NCBI GenBank assembly: GCA_963724495.1
Contig: CAVRUZ010000001.1
Location: forward strand, 1 to 64,000
Source: CAVRUZ01 sp963724495
GTDB taxonomy: Bacteria > Actinomycetota > Actinomycetes > Propionibacteriales > DAIQRJ01
Direction of reading: 5' to 3'
Length of the DNA: 64,000 nucleotides
Position numbers and translations under genes: made by a program. This document shows, piece by piece, positions 8,355 to 16,971 of this stretch; positions within the stretch are counted from its first letter, which is position 1, and each line of letters opens with the position of its first letter. The notes under the pieces were generated by a model. It was not told where the DNA came from, searched no databases, and was given only the letters and a program-made list of their open reading frames with translations.

Positions 8355-8428
8355 AGCCTCATCGTCTAGCGGCCTAGGACACCACCCCTGTGGTGGAAAC
8401 AAGGGTTCGAATCCTTTTGGGGCAACCA
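8355..8428 (+). tRNA. tRNA-Glu-like gene with short anticodon loop, possibly a pseudo-tRNA
   Basis: The D-arm block TCGTCTAGCGGCCTAGGAC matches bacterial tRNA-Glu. The T-arm is AAGGG-TTCGAAT-CCTTT and CCA is encoded at 8426-8428. Six acceptor pairs form (8356-8361 with 8418-8423), but position 1 faces an A-A mismatch. The anticodon stem CCACC/GGTGG (8382-8386 with 8392-8396) encloses only five bases, CCTGT, instead of seven, so no normal anticodon can be read. It is either a decayed tRNA-Glu or a tRNA with a local sequence error. It lies about 30 bases past the tandem duplication. Confidence 0.6.
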
Positions 8429-8444
8429 GTTTGGCGGTCCGCGT

Positions 8445-10133
8445 TCAGTCCTCGGCCTTCGACGCCTTCGGGTCCACCTGTAGCGCGGCGATGCTGGCCT
8501 GCATCGCATCCTGCATCAGCCGTGCCGTGCGCTCCGCATCGTCGAGCGTCATCTTCTCCCGCAGGTACAGGGCAGAGAATGTGTGGCTGGCCTGTAGCAC
8601 CCGGTGGACGTACGCGATGAAGACCGCATTGCTGGAACCGAGGTCGCGGACCGCATCTCGAATATCGCGGAGGGGACCGGAGTAGACGACCAGGAGCATG
8701 GCGCTCAGGCCGCCTACGAAGGAGACGCCGGCACCCCAAGCGGCCATCGCATCGAGGGAGCCGAACAGGAACTGGACGGACGACGCCACGATCAGGAAGA
8801 CCCCGACGACGAACACGACGACGCTCATTGCCATTCGGACCCGAAAGCCCCAACGGGCGTCACTCAGTGTCTGTTGCCACTCGCCCCGCGTCTGTTCGTT
8901 CAGCATGTGCACCGGCACCTGGAAGTACTCGCGAAGGTCGCTGCGCAACTGGGCGAGGATCGGGTCCAGAGCTGTCGTTCCGCCCAGCTCAATCCGCAGC
9001 CAGCGCAGCGTATCCGGCGTCACGCCGTGCCGCTGCTCGAACTCGTTGACCTCTTGGCCCGCCCGGGTGGCGTCACCGCTGGCGGCCAGAATCAGTGTTG
9101 CGAGGTAGGGCCACCCGGTCGGGTGGGCCGTGGCCACGTCGAGGAGTCGCGAGATCGGGGTCGTGCCGTCTGGATAGCCATCCTTGTTCGCCGGGCCGAG
9201 TACGAGCGCTACCAGCGCAGTCTCGACGTCGCTCGACTGGAGGCGTTGCTGCTCACCGCACTCGACAAGAGCCGTCACCATGTTCGGAGTCGGTGGCAGT
9301 TCGGACAAGGCCTCGGCGGCGCATGCGCGCACGGTGTGGCTGGAGTCGACCAGCAGACTCCAGATGAGTGGCTCGACCGTCTCTGGGGCGGCCAGGACGC
9401 CCAGTTGCACGACGGCCCGCTCGCGCAGGCGCTCCGGCGCGCTGCTCTGGGCGATCTGGGACAGCCGCGGGATCGCTCCCAGACTCATCACTTTCGGCAG
9501 CGCGGCTATCGCGGCCGCGGCCGTTCGCGGTCCGGACAGCGGATCGAGGAGAGCGTCGATGACAGGCCCCGCTGGCTTGATCGAGCCGATGGTCCCCAGC
9601 ACGGTGACGGCACGCGCGCGAAGGCTGTCGTCACCTATCTGACCGATCGCGTCGACCAGTTCGTCGCCGGCGGCCGGAGTGCCCAGCGATTCGAGGGCGG
9701 TCACCGCGGCGAATCGGATCTTCTCGTCGTCCTTGCCCGCGACGATGGACGCAAGGGGACTCGCCGCCGACTCCGCTTTGGCTCGCCCGAGAGACAAGGC
9801 GGCCTGAACTCGAATGAACGGCTTCTCGGCAGGGTCTTGTAAGAGGGACAACAACGCCGCAATCGCAGCCCCACCACATTCCACGATTCGCTGCGCCACA
9901 AGCGATCTGACGTTGTCGTTCTTGTCCTGGCGCATCACCTTGACCAGCGCCGGAATCACCTGCTCCGGATCGCCAGGGCACGGCGGCGTCGTCAGCCGCG
10001 TCACCGCCTCCAGGCGAACCGACACCTTCTCGGCTGCCAGGTCGGTCAGCGACTGCTCGACTACTTGGTCTTCAGGCCTATCAAGGATCATCCGCCGCAT
10101 CCGTCCAGGCAGTCCCCGTGTTCCGAGGAGCAT
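8445..10133 (-). CDS. HEAT-repeat protein with C-terminal two-helix membrane domain
   Basis: A 562-residue protein with two parts. Residues from about 20 to 330 are a run of HEAT/PBS-lyase-like repeats (for example RVQAALSLGRAKAESAASPL and RFAAVTALESLG), a protein-interaction scaffold. Residues 434-456 and 464-484 are hydrophobic hairpin helices, followed by a conserved-looking segment YVHRVLQASHTFSALYLREKMT at 508-529. That tail resembles the two-transmembrane domain described with TRADD-N-type conflict-system proteins; this match is from memory and tentative. Start could be ATG 10133 or the internal Met at 10091. No enzymatic motif is seen. It stands alone beside the tRNA-like gene. Confidence 0.7.
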   Translation of the reverse strand: MLLGTRGLPGRMRRMILDRPEDQVVEQSLTDLAAEKVSVRLEAVTRLTTPPCPGDPEQVIPALVKVMRQDKNDNVRSLVAQRIVECGGAAIAALLSLLQDPAEKPFIRVQAALSLGRAKAESAASPLASIVAGKDDEKIRFAAVTALESLGTPAAGDELVDAIGQIGDDSLRARAVTVLGTIGSIKPAGPVIDALLDPLSGPRTAAAAIAALPKVMSLGAIPRLSQIAQSSAPERLRERAVVQLGVLAAPETVEPLIWSLLVDSSHTVRACAAEALSELPPTPNMVTALVECGEQQRLQSSDVETALVALVLGPANKDGYPDGTTPISRLLDVATAHPTGWPYLATLILAASGDATRAGQEVNEFEQRHGVTPDTLRWLRIELGGTTALDPILAQLRSDLREYFQVPVHMLNEQTRGEWQQTLSDARWGFRVRMAMSVVVFVVGVFLIVASSVQFLFGSLDAMAAWGAGVSFVGGLSAMLLVVYSGPLRDIRDAVRDLGSSNAVFIAYVHRVLQASHTFSALYLREKMTLDDAERTARLMQDAMQASIAALQVDPKASKAED

Positions 10134-10167
10134 CCCAGAGGCGGCGCGGCCGGACCAGGGTCTTGGC

Positions 10168-10954
10168 TCAGAGGCAGAAGGGATGGCCTGAGGGGTCGGC
10201 GTACGCCCCCTTCTCTATGTGGATCGCACCAAGCTCGTCGATGCGTGCCCTGGCTGCGTCGAACCCATCGGGGAACCGGTAGTCGACGTGTAGTTGCGCC
10301 GGATAGGCAGGGTCGGGCCACCTGGCCGCGCGGAACTGTGCGTGCTGGAACGCGAAGTTCGGTAGGTCAGCGTCGTCCAGGTCGATCTCGACGCGATCCG
10401 GAGAGTCCTCGAGTCGCTCGGGCACGCCGAGGAAGCCCTGGTAGAAGCTTGCCAACGCACGGGGACTGAAGCAGTCGAAGACCAAGCGCCCTACTTTCGC
10501 ACCCTCGGGGCCGGCGGACGGATCTGGGATACAGGCAGAACGGGTGTCCCGCAGGATCGGCATAGGTCCGGAAGTCACCCTGGTCCTGCAGAAGAGTCGC
10601 GCCCATCCCGACGACGAGTGCGTCGGCAGCCTCAGCGTCCGACACGTTGATGTCGAGGTGCATCTGCTGCGGATACTCAGGATCGGGCCACCGCGGCGGA
10701 CGTTCGTCCGACCAGCCGTCACCGTCGAGCGCCAGCTGCAGCTTGCTGCCGCCGTCGGTCGTGCGACCCGCGACGTACTCGTCGTCGGGAGGTCTCCTGG
10801 CGAGCTTCAGCCAGCCGTACGGCTCGAACGACTGCATGCCGAGCAACTCGCCGTAGAACGCGGCGAGCACCCGACGCCCCTCCTTGCCGTCGAGCTCGTC
10901 GGGAGCACCGATCGTGATCGTCATCGCGTCACTGTCTCGAAGGAGATGTGCCAT
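10168..10954 (-). pseudogene. Two-domain VOC (glyoxalase/bleomycin-resistance-like) protein, frameshifted between domains
   Basis: Two homologous VOC domains are encoded in tandem, each ending in an ADP-x-GHPFCL segment. The first domain (MTITIGAPDELDG to FCLYP) and the second (KVGRLVFDCFSPRALASFY to the stop) are in different frames. Removing one C from the run at 10526-10528 (minus strand tatcccagat to tatccagat) restores a continuous YPDPSAGPEG linker. VOC pairs like this usually form one metal-binding barrel; the substrate is unknown. The gene is either a recent pseudogene or carries a sequencing insertion. Start taken as ATG 10954, with 10924 possible. Confidence 0.8.
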
Positions 10955-11205
10955 CGCCGCCTCCAGCTGTTGGTGATTGCCCACCGAGCGCCGACCCACG
11001 GTGTCGGCCGGCCTCGGCCCCCATCCGTCTGACGATCTGTACCGATCCACCACGGCGCACTTCAAGGTTCTGTCGCAACGTGGCCAGCCGCTCGGACTCG
11101 GCTCGACCCGAGCCAGCGGGCCTTCTCCATACTGGTCAGTCGGTGTCATGGACGACGTGACTGCCTCGTCTTGGGTGACAGAAGACAGATTCCGGAAGCA
11201 GAAGG

Positions 11206-12144
11206 GTGATGCTCATGCGGGTGTTCGTGGCGGGCGGGACCGGGGCCCTGGGGAGGCGGCTGGTGCCACAGCTGGTGGCCCGAGGCCATCAGGTGACGGC
11301 TACGACGACCGCCCCGGGCAAGGCGGGGTCGCTGGAGCAGCTGGGCGCCGAAGCCGTGGTGATGAACGGGCTGGATGCGTCGTCGGTGAGTGCGGCGGTG
11401 GCTGCAGCGCGGCCGGACGCGATCGTGCACCAGATGACGGCGATAGCCGGCAAGCCCGACTTCAAGCACATCGACCGTTGGTTCGCCACCACAAACCGGC
11501 TGCGCACCGAGGGGACGGATCACCTGGTGTCCGCCGCGAAGGAGACCGGCGTTCCCCACGTCGTCGCGCAGAGCTACGGCAACTGGAACGGCCTTCGCCA
11601 GGGCGGATGGGTCAAGGCCGAGGAGGAGCCCTTGGACCCGATGACAGGCACCAGGATGCAGGTGGTGGCAGACGCGATCCGCCACCTCGAGGACGTCGTC
11701 GTCGAGGTTGGCGGCGCGGCCCTTCGTTACGGCGGGTTCTACGGGCCAGGCGCCATCGACGACGTGGCCGAGCTCGTGCGCAAGAGGCAGTTCCCGCTCG
11801 TCGCGGGCGGCACCGGCTACTGCTCGTGGATTCACCTCGACGACGCGGCGAGTGCCACCGTCCTGGCCGTTGAGCAGCGAGTGCAGGGTGTGTTCAACAT
11901 CGTCGACGACGAGCCGGCACCGGCCAGCGCGTGGCTTCCCTACCTCGCTGAATGCGCCGGTGCCAAGCCCCCGATGCGGGTTCCCAGGTGGCTCGCGCGG
12001 CTGCTGGCCGGGGAGGTGGCAGTGGCGATGATGACCCAGGGCCGTGGCTTCTCCAACGCCAAGGCGAAGAAGGAGCTCGGTTGGGAGCTGCGCTATCCGT
12101 CGTGGCGCCAGGGCTTCAAGGCTGAGCTGGTGGGAGCGACCTGA
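11206..12144 (+). CDS. NAD(P)-dependent epimerase/dehydratase (extended SDR)
   Basis: Cytosolic extended short-chain dehydrogenase-like protein of about 310 residues. The N-terminal Rossmann motif is VAGGTGALGRR near residues 8-18. The later VPHVVAQSYGNWNG region holds the usual Tyr-containing catalytic area, but a clear YxxxK is not obvious. Three start codons lie close together (GTG 11206, ATG 11209, ATG 11215) after an AGAAGG-like RBS; the choice is uncertain. It is a single gene between the VOC protein and the polyol dehydrogenase pair. The substrate, probably a nucleotide-sugar or related compound, is not shown. Confidence 0.8.
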   Translation: MMLMRVFVAGGTGALGRRLVPQLVARGHQVTATTTAPGKAGSLEQLGAEAVVMNGLDASSVSAAVAAARPDAIVHQMTAIAGKPDFKHIDRWFATTNRLRTEGTDHLVSAAKETGVPHVVAQSYGNWNGLRQGGWVKAEEEPLDPMTGTRMQVVADAIRHLEDVVVEVGGAALRYGGFYGPGAIDDVAELVRKRQFPLVAGGTGYCSWIHLDDAASATVLAVEQRVQGVFNIVDDEPAPASAWLPYLAECAGAKPPMRVPRWLARLLAGEVAVAMMTQGRGFSNAKAKKELGWELRYPSWRQGFKAELVGAT

Positions 12145-12284
12145 CCCCCGCACGGGTTGCTGCCAGAGTTCGATGCCATGACCATTCAGGGCAGTGGCTG
12201 ACCCACCAGCGCACGCCATTCCACGCGACGGCGACGATCGAGCACTGACCGAGCGGAGCCGGTGATCGAAAGGATCTGCTTTCG

Positions 12285-13298
12285 ATGCCCATCGAAGCCG
12301 TTGTGCCCAGGTTCCCGGGCAACGGGATCATCACCACCGAGAGCCACATCTACCGTGACCCGGGCCCGGGAGAGTTGCTGGTGCGCATCGGCGCCAACGC
12401 GATCTGCGGGACCGATCGCCACGAGTACTTCGACGGCACGTCGATCGTTCCGGGCCACGAGGCCGCCGGGGTGGTGGTCGACACGGGCCCCGACACAACG
12501 ACAGCAGGTGGAACACGCGGTGCGATCTACCTGATGGACTACTGCGGCGACTGTCGCAGCTGTCGCATCGGGGCGACGAACCAGTGCACGGCCAAGCGCG
12601 CGGACGTCGGTCAGACCACTGACGGTGGGTACGGGCCGTACGCGATCGCCCACGAGACGAACTTCTTCCCGATCGGCGACGACCTGCCCCTTCCGGTCGC
12701 AACCATGCTGCTCGACGTGATGGGCACGAGCTCGCATGCGCTGCGCCGCGCGGAACTCGTCCGGCCCGACATCGAGAGCGTCTACATCGCCGGCGCCGGT
12801 CCGATCGGCCTCGGCCTGCTGGTGATGACCAAGATCCGTTACGGAGCAGACTTCCCGGTCTACATCAGTGACGTCAGTCCCTGGCGCAGGGACTTCGCCG
12901 AGTCACTCGGTGCTGTCGGACTGGATGCCGAACGTGAGCAGCCGATTCTCGACGTGAAGCCGGACATGGCCTTCGACGCCACGGGCAAGGAGGCGGCACG
13001 ACGGCTGGCGTTGACAGCCCTCGACAAGCGCGGCTCGCTCATCTGTGTCGGCCATGGTGAAGGGCTGACCCTCAACGTGTCGGCCGACCTCATCAGCCCC
13101 GAGCGTGCGGTGCTCGGCAGTGAGTACTTCCGATTCGACGAGATGGCCGAGAATCTTCAGCTGTTGCTGGCGAATCAGGAGCTCGTCAGCCGCGTGATCA
13201 CTCATCAGCTCCCGGTGGCCAGCTTGCAGGAGGCATTCGAGCTCTTCCTGTCAGGCAAGACAGGCAAGGTCGTCGTGACCCAGGACCTCGACGCATGA
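12285..13298 (+). CDS. Zn-dependent alcohol/polyol dehydrogenase (MDR family)
   Basis: Medium-chain dehydrogenase of 337 residues. Catalytic zinc ligands are Cys41 and His58-Glu59, structural zinc cysteines 87, 90, 93 and 101, and the nucleotide-binding GAGPIG follows near residue 168. Its stop overlaps the start of the next gene in ATGA, so it is translationally coupled to the Gfo/Idh oxidoreductase. That pairing is common in sugar, inositol or polyol catabolism. The exact substrate cannot be read from sequence. It is unlike the duplicated dehydrogenase at 110-1204 apart from the fold. Confidence 0.83.
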   Translation: MPIEAVVPRFPGNGIITTESHIYRDPGPGELLVRIGANAICGTDRHEYFDGTSIVPGHEAAGVVVDTGPDTTTAGGTRGAIYLMDYCGDCRSCRIGATNQCTAKRADVGQTTDGGYGPYAIAHETNFFPIGDDLPLPVATMLLDVMGTSSHALRRAELVRPDIESVYIAGAGPIGLGLLVMTKIRYGADFPVYISDVSPWRRDFAESLGAVGLDAEREQPILDVKPDMAFDATGKEAARRLALTALDKRGSLICVGHGEGLTLNVSADLISPERAVLGSEYFRFDEMAENLQLLLANQELVSRVITHQLPVASLQEAFELFLSGKTGKVVVTQDLDA

Positions 13299-14290
13299 CC
13301 GACGCGACGAGGGTCGCCGTCGTCGGCGCAGGCCAGTGGGGCGCTCAGCACGCTCGCGTCTTCGCGGGGCGCGCTGACACCGAGTTGGTAGCCGTGGCCG
13401 GCCGCACGACCGAGCGAACGGCAGCGCGTGCTGAGCAGTACGGCGTGCGGGCGTACACCGACCTCGATCTGATGATCGCGGAAACGTCACCAGAGCTCAT
13501 CTCGGTCTGCCTGCCGAATGAAGGTCACTACGCAACCACCCGCGACCTGATCGACCACGGAATCCCGCTGCTGGTCGAGAAGCCCCTCGTGTTCGACCTG
13601 GCCGAGGCTGACGAGCTCCTGGCGCGCGCGGAGCGCAAGGACCTCTTCTTCGCCATCAACTTCAACCATCGTTACGCAGAGCCCTTCCGCCGGGCGAAGG
13701 CCGCGATCGATGCCGGCGAACTCGGCGAACTGACCTTCCTGACCTGGCGGTTCGGCGGGGAGGCGAACATGGGTGAGTCCCGGCACGCGAATCTCATCGA
13801 GACCCAGTGCCATGGGTTCGACATGCTCGAACACCTTGGTGGTCCCATCGGGTCCGTCATGGCGCAGATGACCGACATCACCTATGGGGCCTACAGCACC
13901 ATCGCGATCGCGTTGGAGTTTGCCTCAGGAGCAGTCGGCACGATGCTCGGGAGCTACGACTCGTCCTACGCCTACCCGGACAGCCAACTGGTCGAGGTGA
14001 ACGGAACTCGGGGTCGGGCCACCATCCACGACACCGTTCGCCGGTTCGTCCTCTCATCGCAAGGAGACGAGGAACGGCGTGTCTGGGAGGCCGGCTACTT
14101 CAACGACGAAGCGCGTGGATTCCAGCTGACCTTCGATCGCCATGTCGACGACCTCCTGCCGGCACTCCGGCAAGGGGAACCGCCGCCCGTGCATGCCACC
14201 GCCGGCCGCCGTGCGCTCGAGTTGGCCGTGGCCTCGATCACCTCGTTCGAAGAGGGCCGTCGCGTCGACGTGGCCAGCGCAAGCGGCTGA
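13295..14290 (+). CDS. Gfo/Idh/MocA family oxidoreductase
   Basis: NAD(P)-dependent sugar or cyclitol dehydrogenase of 331 residues. The Rossmann motif VVGAGQWGAQHA is at 9-20, and the family signature EKPL is at 95-98, supplying the catalytic-site Lys. The C-terminal half is the beta-sheet substrate domain. It overlaps the upstream polyol dehydrogenase by four bases, so the two likely act on one pathway. It converges with the tyrosinase gene, with only three bases between stops. Confidence 0.87.
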   Translation: MTDATRVAVVGAGQWGAQHARVFAGRADTELVAVAGRTTERTAARAEQYGVRAYTDLDLMIAETSPELISVCLPNEGHYATTRDLIDHGIPLLVEKPLVFDLAEADELLARAERKDLFFAINFNHRYAEPFRRAKAAIDAGELGELTFLTWRFGGEANMGESRHANLIETQCHGFDMLEHLGGPIGSVMAQMTDITYGAYSTIAIALEFASGAVGTMLGSYDSSYAYPDSQLVEVNGTRGRATIHDTVRRFVLSSQGDEERRVWEAGYFNDEARGFQLTFDRHVDDLLPALRQGEPPPVHATAGRRALELAVASITSFEEGRRVDVASASG

Positions 14291-14293
14291 AAG

Positions 14294-15277
14294 TCACGTG
14301 AGCGAGTCGTAGGTGTACAGGGTCGCGAGGTCGAGCATCTGATTCGGGGTCGTGGTGGCCGATGTGACCAGCGAGTTGATCGTGTCGTTCAACCGGTGCC
14401 CGACCGGAGCGCCCGGTCGATCCGGTGCGGGTTGGTACAGGCGACCGTGGTCCGCCATCCAGGCTTCCCAGATCCGATCGACGTTGCAGTGGTTGAGGTA
14501 GAAGGCAGGGTCGTTCGGCGAGGTACCGGGGCCCATGTCGCCGCCGATCCACACATGCACGCGGTTGTGCAGCCCGCTGCCCGCGGTGGGTGGGGAGAAG
14601 ATCCATCCTTCGACGACATTGCGGAATCCAGGCGATCCTGAGTCCCAGTCATCGCTGTCGTACTCGGTCTGGAACTGCACGGCGTCTGCTACCTCGGCAG
14701 TGGTCGGCAGTGAGTCAGCGCTGCCGAGTTGCCGGAGCAACGCTCGCCCCGGGGCGTCGTACATGAATCGGCCGGTCCGAAGGTCTTGGTAGAAGTGCAG
14801 GCGAAAGCTCTGTGGATCGTTCTCGTCGTAGGCGAAGGGACCGGAGCTGACGTTGCCGTCGCCGCCGATGCCGGTGTCCGTCCACAGAGCCGAGGACAGC
14901 TGGTCGGCTGGGTCGAGGTCGCCGTCGGCCGCCCAGTCCCAATAGGGCAGGCCGAACGTGTCGTCATCCAACACGCGTTGCAGGTTCCACTCGAACAGCA
15001 ACAGCATGAACCTGTGCCAGGGCAGGAAGATCGACCCGCGATGAGCTGCGTTGCGACCTCGGGGATTCGGCGCGTCCTCCGGGGTCATCGTGTTCATCGC
15101 CACGAAGTGCCAGATGACGAACTGGTCGAAGGTGGACACCGGAAACGCCGTGCCACCGAATCCAAGTGTCTGGGTCGTGACGCCACCGGCGAAGTCCTGC
15201 TTCAACAGGTTGACGCCCTCGCCGAACTTCTGCCGGGCCACGTCGTCGGTCAGGATGTTGGGCCGGACGACAGCCAT
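14294..15277 (-). CDS. Tyrosinase-family binuclear copper oxidase
   Basis: Type-3 copper enzyme expected to hydroxylate or oxidise phenols to quinones. All six histidine ligands are visible in 327 residues: CuA His57, His79 and His88 (the last in FLPWHRFML), and CuB His237, His241 and His263 (in LHNRVHVW and YLNHCNVDRIW). No signal peptide is apparent. It starts one base after the stop of the upstream His-rich protein, so the two form an operon. In Streptomyces the partner of tyrosinase is the copper chaperone MelC1; the partner here is unlike it. Whether it makes melanin or acts on another phenol is not shown. Confidence 0.87.
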   Translation of the reverse strand: MAVVRPNILTDDVARQKFGEGVNLLKQDFAGGVTTQTLGFGGTAFPVSTFDQFVIWHFVAMNTMTPEDAPNPRGRNAAHRGSIFLPWHRFMLLLFEWNLQRVLDDDTFGLPYWDWAADGDLDPADQLSSALWTDTGIGGDGNVSSGPFAYDENDPQSFRLHFYQDLRTGRFMYDAPGRALLRQLGSADSLPTTAEVADAVQFQTEYDSDDWDSGSPGFRNVVEGWIFSPPTAGSGLHNRVHVWIGGDMGPGTSPNDPAFYLNHCNVDRIWEAWMADHGRLYQPAPDRPGAPVGHRLNDTINSLVTSATTTPNQMLDLATLYTYDSLT

Positions 15278-15278
15278 G

Positions 15279-15689
15279 TCAGGTCACGTCCGGTTGGTCG
15301 CCGTGGTGGTGTCCGTGCTCGGTGTGGTCGGTGTGACCGTGGTCGGTAGGGCCTCCCGCCGGAGAGGGATCGGGGAACTGGTCGGGAGCGAGATCGATCA
15401 TGCGCTTCACCATGTCGACGGCAGAAGCGAACTCCTGGTTCGGGATGGCGTGGTAGTGCACGGATCCCTCGTTGGTCACCAGCAGATGGCCGGTGACCGG
15501 CTGGCCGTCGACCTGGATGTCGTAGGTCGTCGCGATCCGGATCGTGTGCTTGCCGTAGGTCACCTCACGGATCGACTGCTCCCCATGCTGATGGGCATCG
15601 TTCAACTGCTGTATTCGTGCCCGGAAGCGCTCGACTCCGGCCGCCTGCTCATCGGGGGAAACCGCCTCGTTCAACCGCTCGAGATCCAT
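15279..15689 (-). CDS. Histidine-rich protein coupled to tyrosinase, possible copper-delivery partner
   Basis: About 136 residues. The N-terminal half has heptad-like helical sequence (VERFRARIQQLNDAHQHGEQ). The middle looks like a beta-rich domain (GKHTIRIATTYDIQVDGQPV), and the last 25 residues carry eight His with Asp/Glu (TDHGHTDHTEHGHHHGDQ). A His-rich tail next to a copper enzyme suggests metal binding. Start ATG 15689 is chosen because the 23 upstream codons look non-specific; an ATG at 15758 is also in frame. It lies directly upstream of tyrosinase with one base between. I do not recognise the family, and the copper role is inference. Confidence 0.65.
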   Translation of the reverse strand: MDLERLNEAVSPDEQAAGVERFRARIQQLNDAHQHGEQSIREVTYGKHTIRIATTYDIQVDGQPVTGHLLVTNEGSVHYHAIPNQEFASAVDMVKRMIDLAPDQFPDPSPAGGPTDHGHTDHTEHGHHHGDQPDVT

Positions 15690-15795
15690 GCCGTCAGGGT
15701 CGCGCTTTGAGCCCTCTTGAGCAAGACCTGAGACCGCTGCGCACAGACCCTTGGGCACCCCAATTCGTCGGGCCCTAGCCCGCTCTTGCTGTGGA

Positions 15796-16173
15796 TCACT
15801 GAAGCTCGTTCCAACCAGCGAGGATCAGCACGGTGCGGACCGCGGCGAGCAGAGGTGGGATTGGCAGGGCGAACCCCCACCAGTAGGCCACGCCAGCGGG
15901 CAGCATCCCGATGGCAAGGAACGCGCCGCTCCGGTGGCCTTGCCACAACAGCCAGCCAGCAACGCCCTCGACGAGGCACACGACGAGGAAGCCGGCTAGC
16001 AGCGGCACGGTCGACCTGATGCCGTGGGCCTCGAATGGACCCCGGCCATAAGCGGGAAAGCCCATCACGATGGGGATGTCCTTGCCAGCCCAGACCCGCG
16101 CGATTGCCGGGATCGTGAACACGCCGAATCCGACGGCATTGACCCAGCACAGCACGGCAGCGGCTCGGATCAC
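15796..16173 (-). CDS. Small four-helix membrane protein, function unknown
   Basis: 125 residues starting at GTG, with about four hydrophobic segments (residues 3-22, 55-77, 84-100 and 103-118) and short loops. It resembles small DoxX/DUF-type integral membrane proteins in size and layout, but no signature is clear. It precedes the His-rich/tyrosinase pair on the same strand, about 100 bases upstream, and could share their transcript. Confidence 0.6.
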   Translation of the reverse strand: MIRAAAVLCWVNAVGFGVFTIPAIARVWAGKDIPIVMGFPAYGRGPFEAHGIRSTVPLLAGFLVVCLVEGVAGWLLWQGHRSGAFLAIGMLPAGVAYWWGFALPIPPLLAAVRTVLILAGWNELQ

Positions 16174-16223
16174 GGTTGTCCCCGGGCCAGTCGATGAGCG
16201 CTAGATGCCAGTCCCGGCACAAC

Positions 16224-16896
16224 TCATCCACGTTCGTCTGTGCCCACGACCCGGTGGATGTACCGGGCGTACTTGCGGCGACCGACGAATCGCCACATCA
16301 GCTTGATGGGAAGCGGGAGAGGATCCATGAACCAGTGGGCCTCTTCAGGGGTCGCGACCTCCTCGAGCGTCCCGGTGGCGACGAGCTTCTCGGGGTTCGT
16401 GAACTTCTCGAACGTCAATTCGCCGAAGTGCGTCCACTCATCCGCAGTGATGTGGGCACGGATCAGCGGCACGACGTTCTCTTCTTCGTCGTCGAGGTGC
16501 TCGACAAGGGCGGCGGTGAACGTGTCCAGCGCCGCCACCAGAGCCTCGCCATCGACAGCTGTCCGCCGCCAGGCCTCCGCCAAGGTGTGCACCCGATTCG
16601 AGCGCTCGGCGACCACTGCGTGCTGGACCTCCATCCGGGTGATCATCTCCGCATGCGGTTGCGGCGCGCTCCAGAAGTCGCGGCCAGATGTGCTCGTCCT
16701 CACCGGTGTGGTGGTTGTGGAGACCGTTGAGCAGGAAGTCGAGGTGCTGTGCGATCGGCTCGGACCGCGCCGTGCTTCCTGGCGGGGCTCGGTGAACCAG
16801 GTCCGCGATGAGGGGAAAGCCGCGCCGGAAGATCCGATGGATCACGGCCATCTCCTCGGTGCGCGCCGGGACGGCGAGAGGTACGTGGCTCTGCAT
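16224..16896 (-). pseudogene. Hemerythrin-like cation-binding protein, frameshifted
   Basis: Four-helix hemerythrin-family protein that would bind a di-iron or related centre. The first frame has the helix-1 region and HNHHTGEDEHIWPRLLERA. The second frame carries VQHAVVAERSNRV and AALVEHLDDEEENVVPLI, supplying the later His/Glu ligands. Removing one T from 16659-16660 joins the frames as ERAAPHAEMITRMEVQH. ATG 16896 has a GGAG upstream and is preferred over 16932. The gene is divergent from a MarR regulator, with a perfect palindrome between them. Confidence 0.82.
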
Positions 16897-16953
16897 CGGC
16901 GGGTCTCCGTTCTCCGAGGCTGACCAAGCCATATACTAAGGTAGCCCTGATAA

Positions 16954-16967
16954 TCAGGTATACCTGA
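16954..16967. promoter_or_regulatory. Perfect 14-bp palindrome, candidate MarR operator
   Basis: TCAGGTATACCTGA is an exact palindrome between the divergent hemerythrin and MarR genes. It overlaps a second inverted repeat, CCTGA-TAA-TCAGG at 16946-16958, so three CCTGA-type half-sites are phased in 22 bases. It ends four bases before the regulator's GTG. Its place and symmetry fit autorepression by MarR and control of hemerythrin. Confidence 0.7.
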
Positions 16968-16971
16968 GGAT

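Noticed and set aside
8324..8444. An attachment-site duplication of the tRNA end marking an integrated element
   Set aside because: I found no second copy of the tRNA 3' end elsewhere in the window and no integrase gene.
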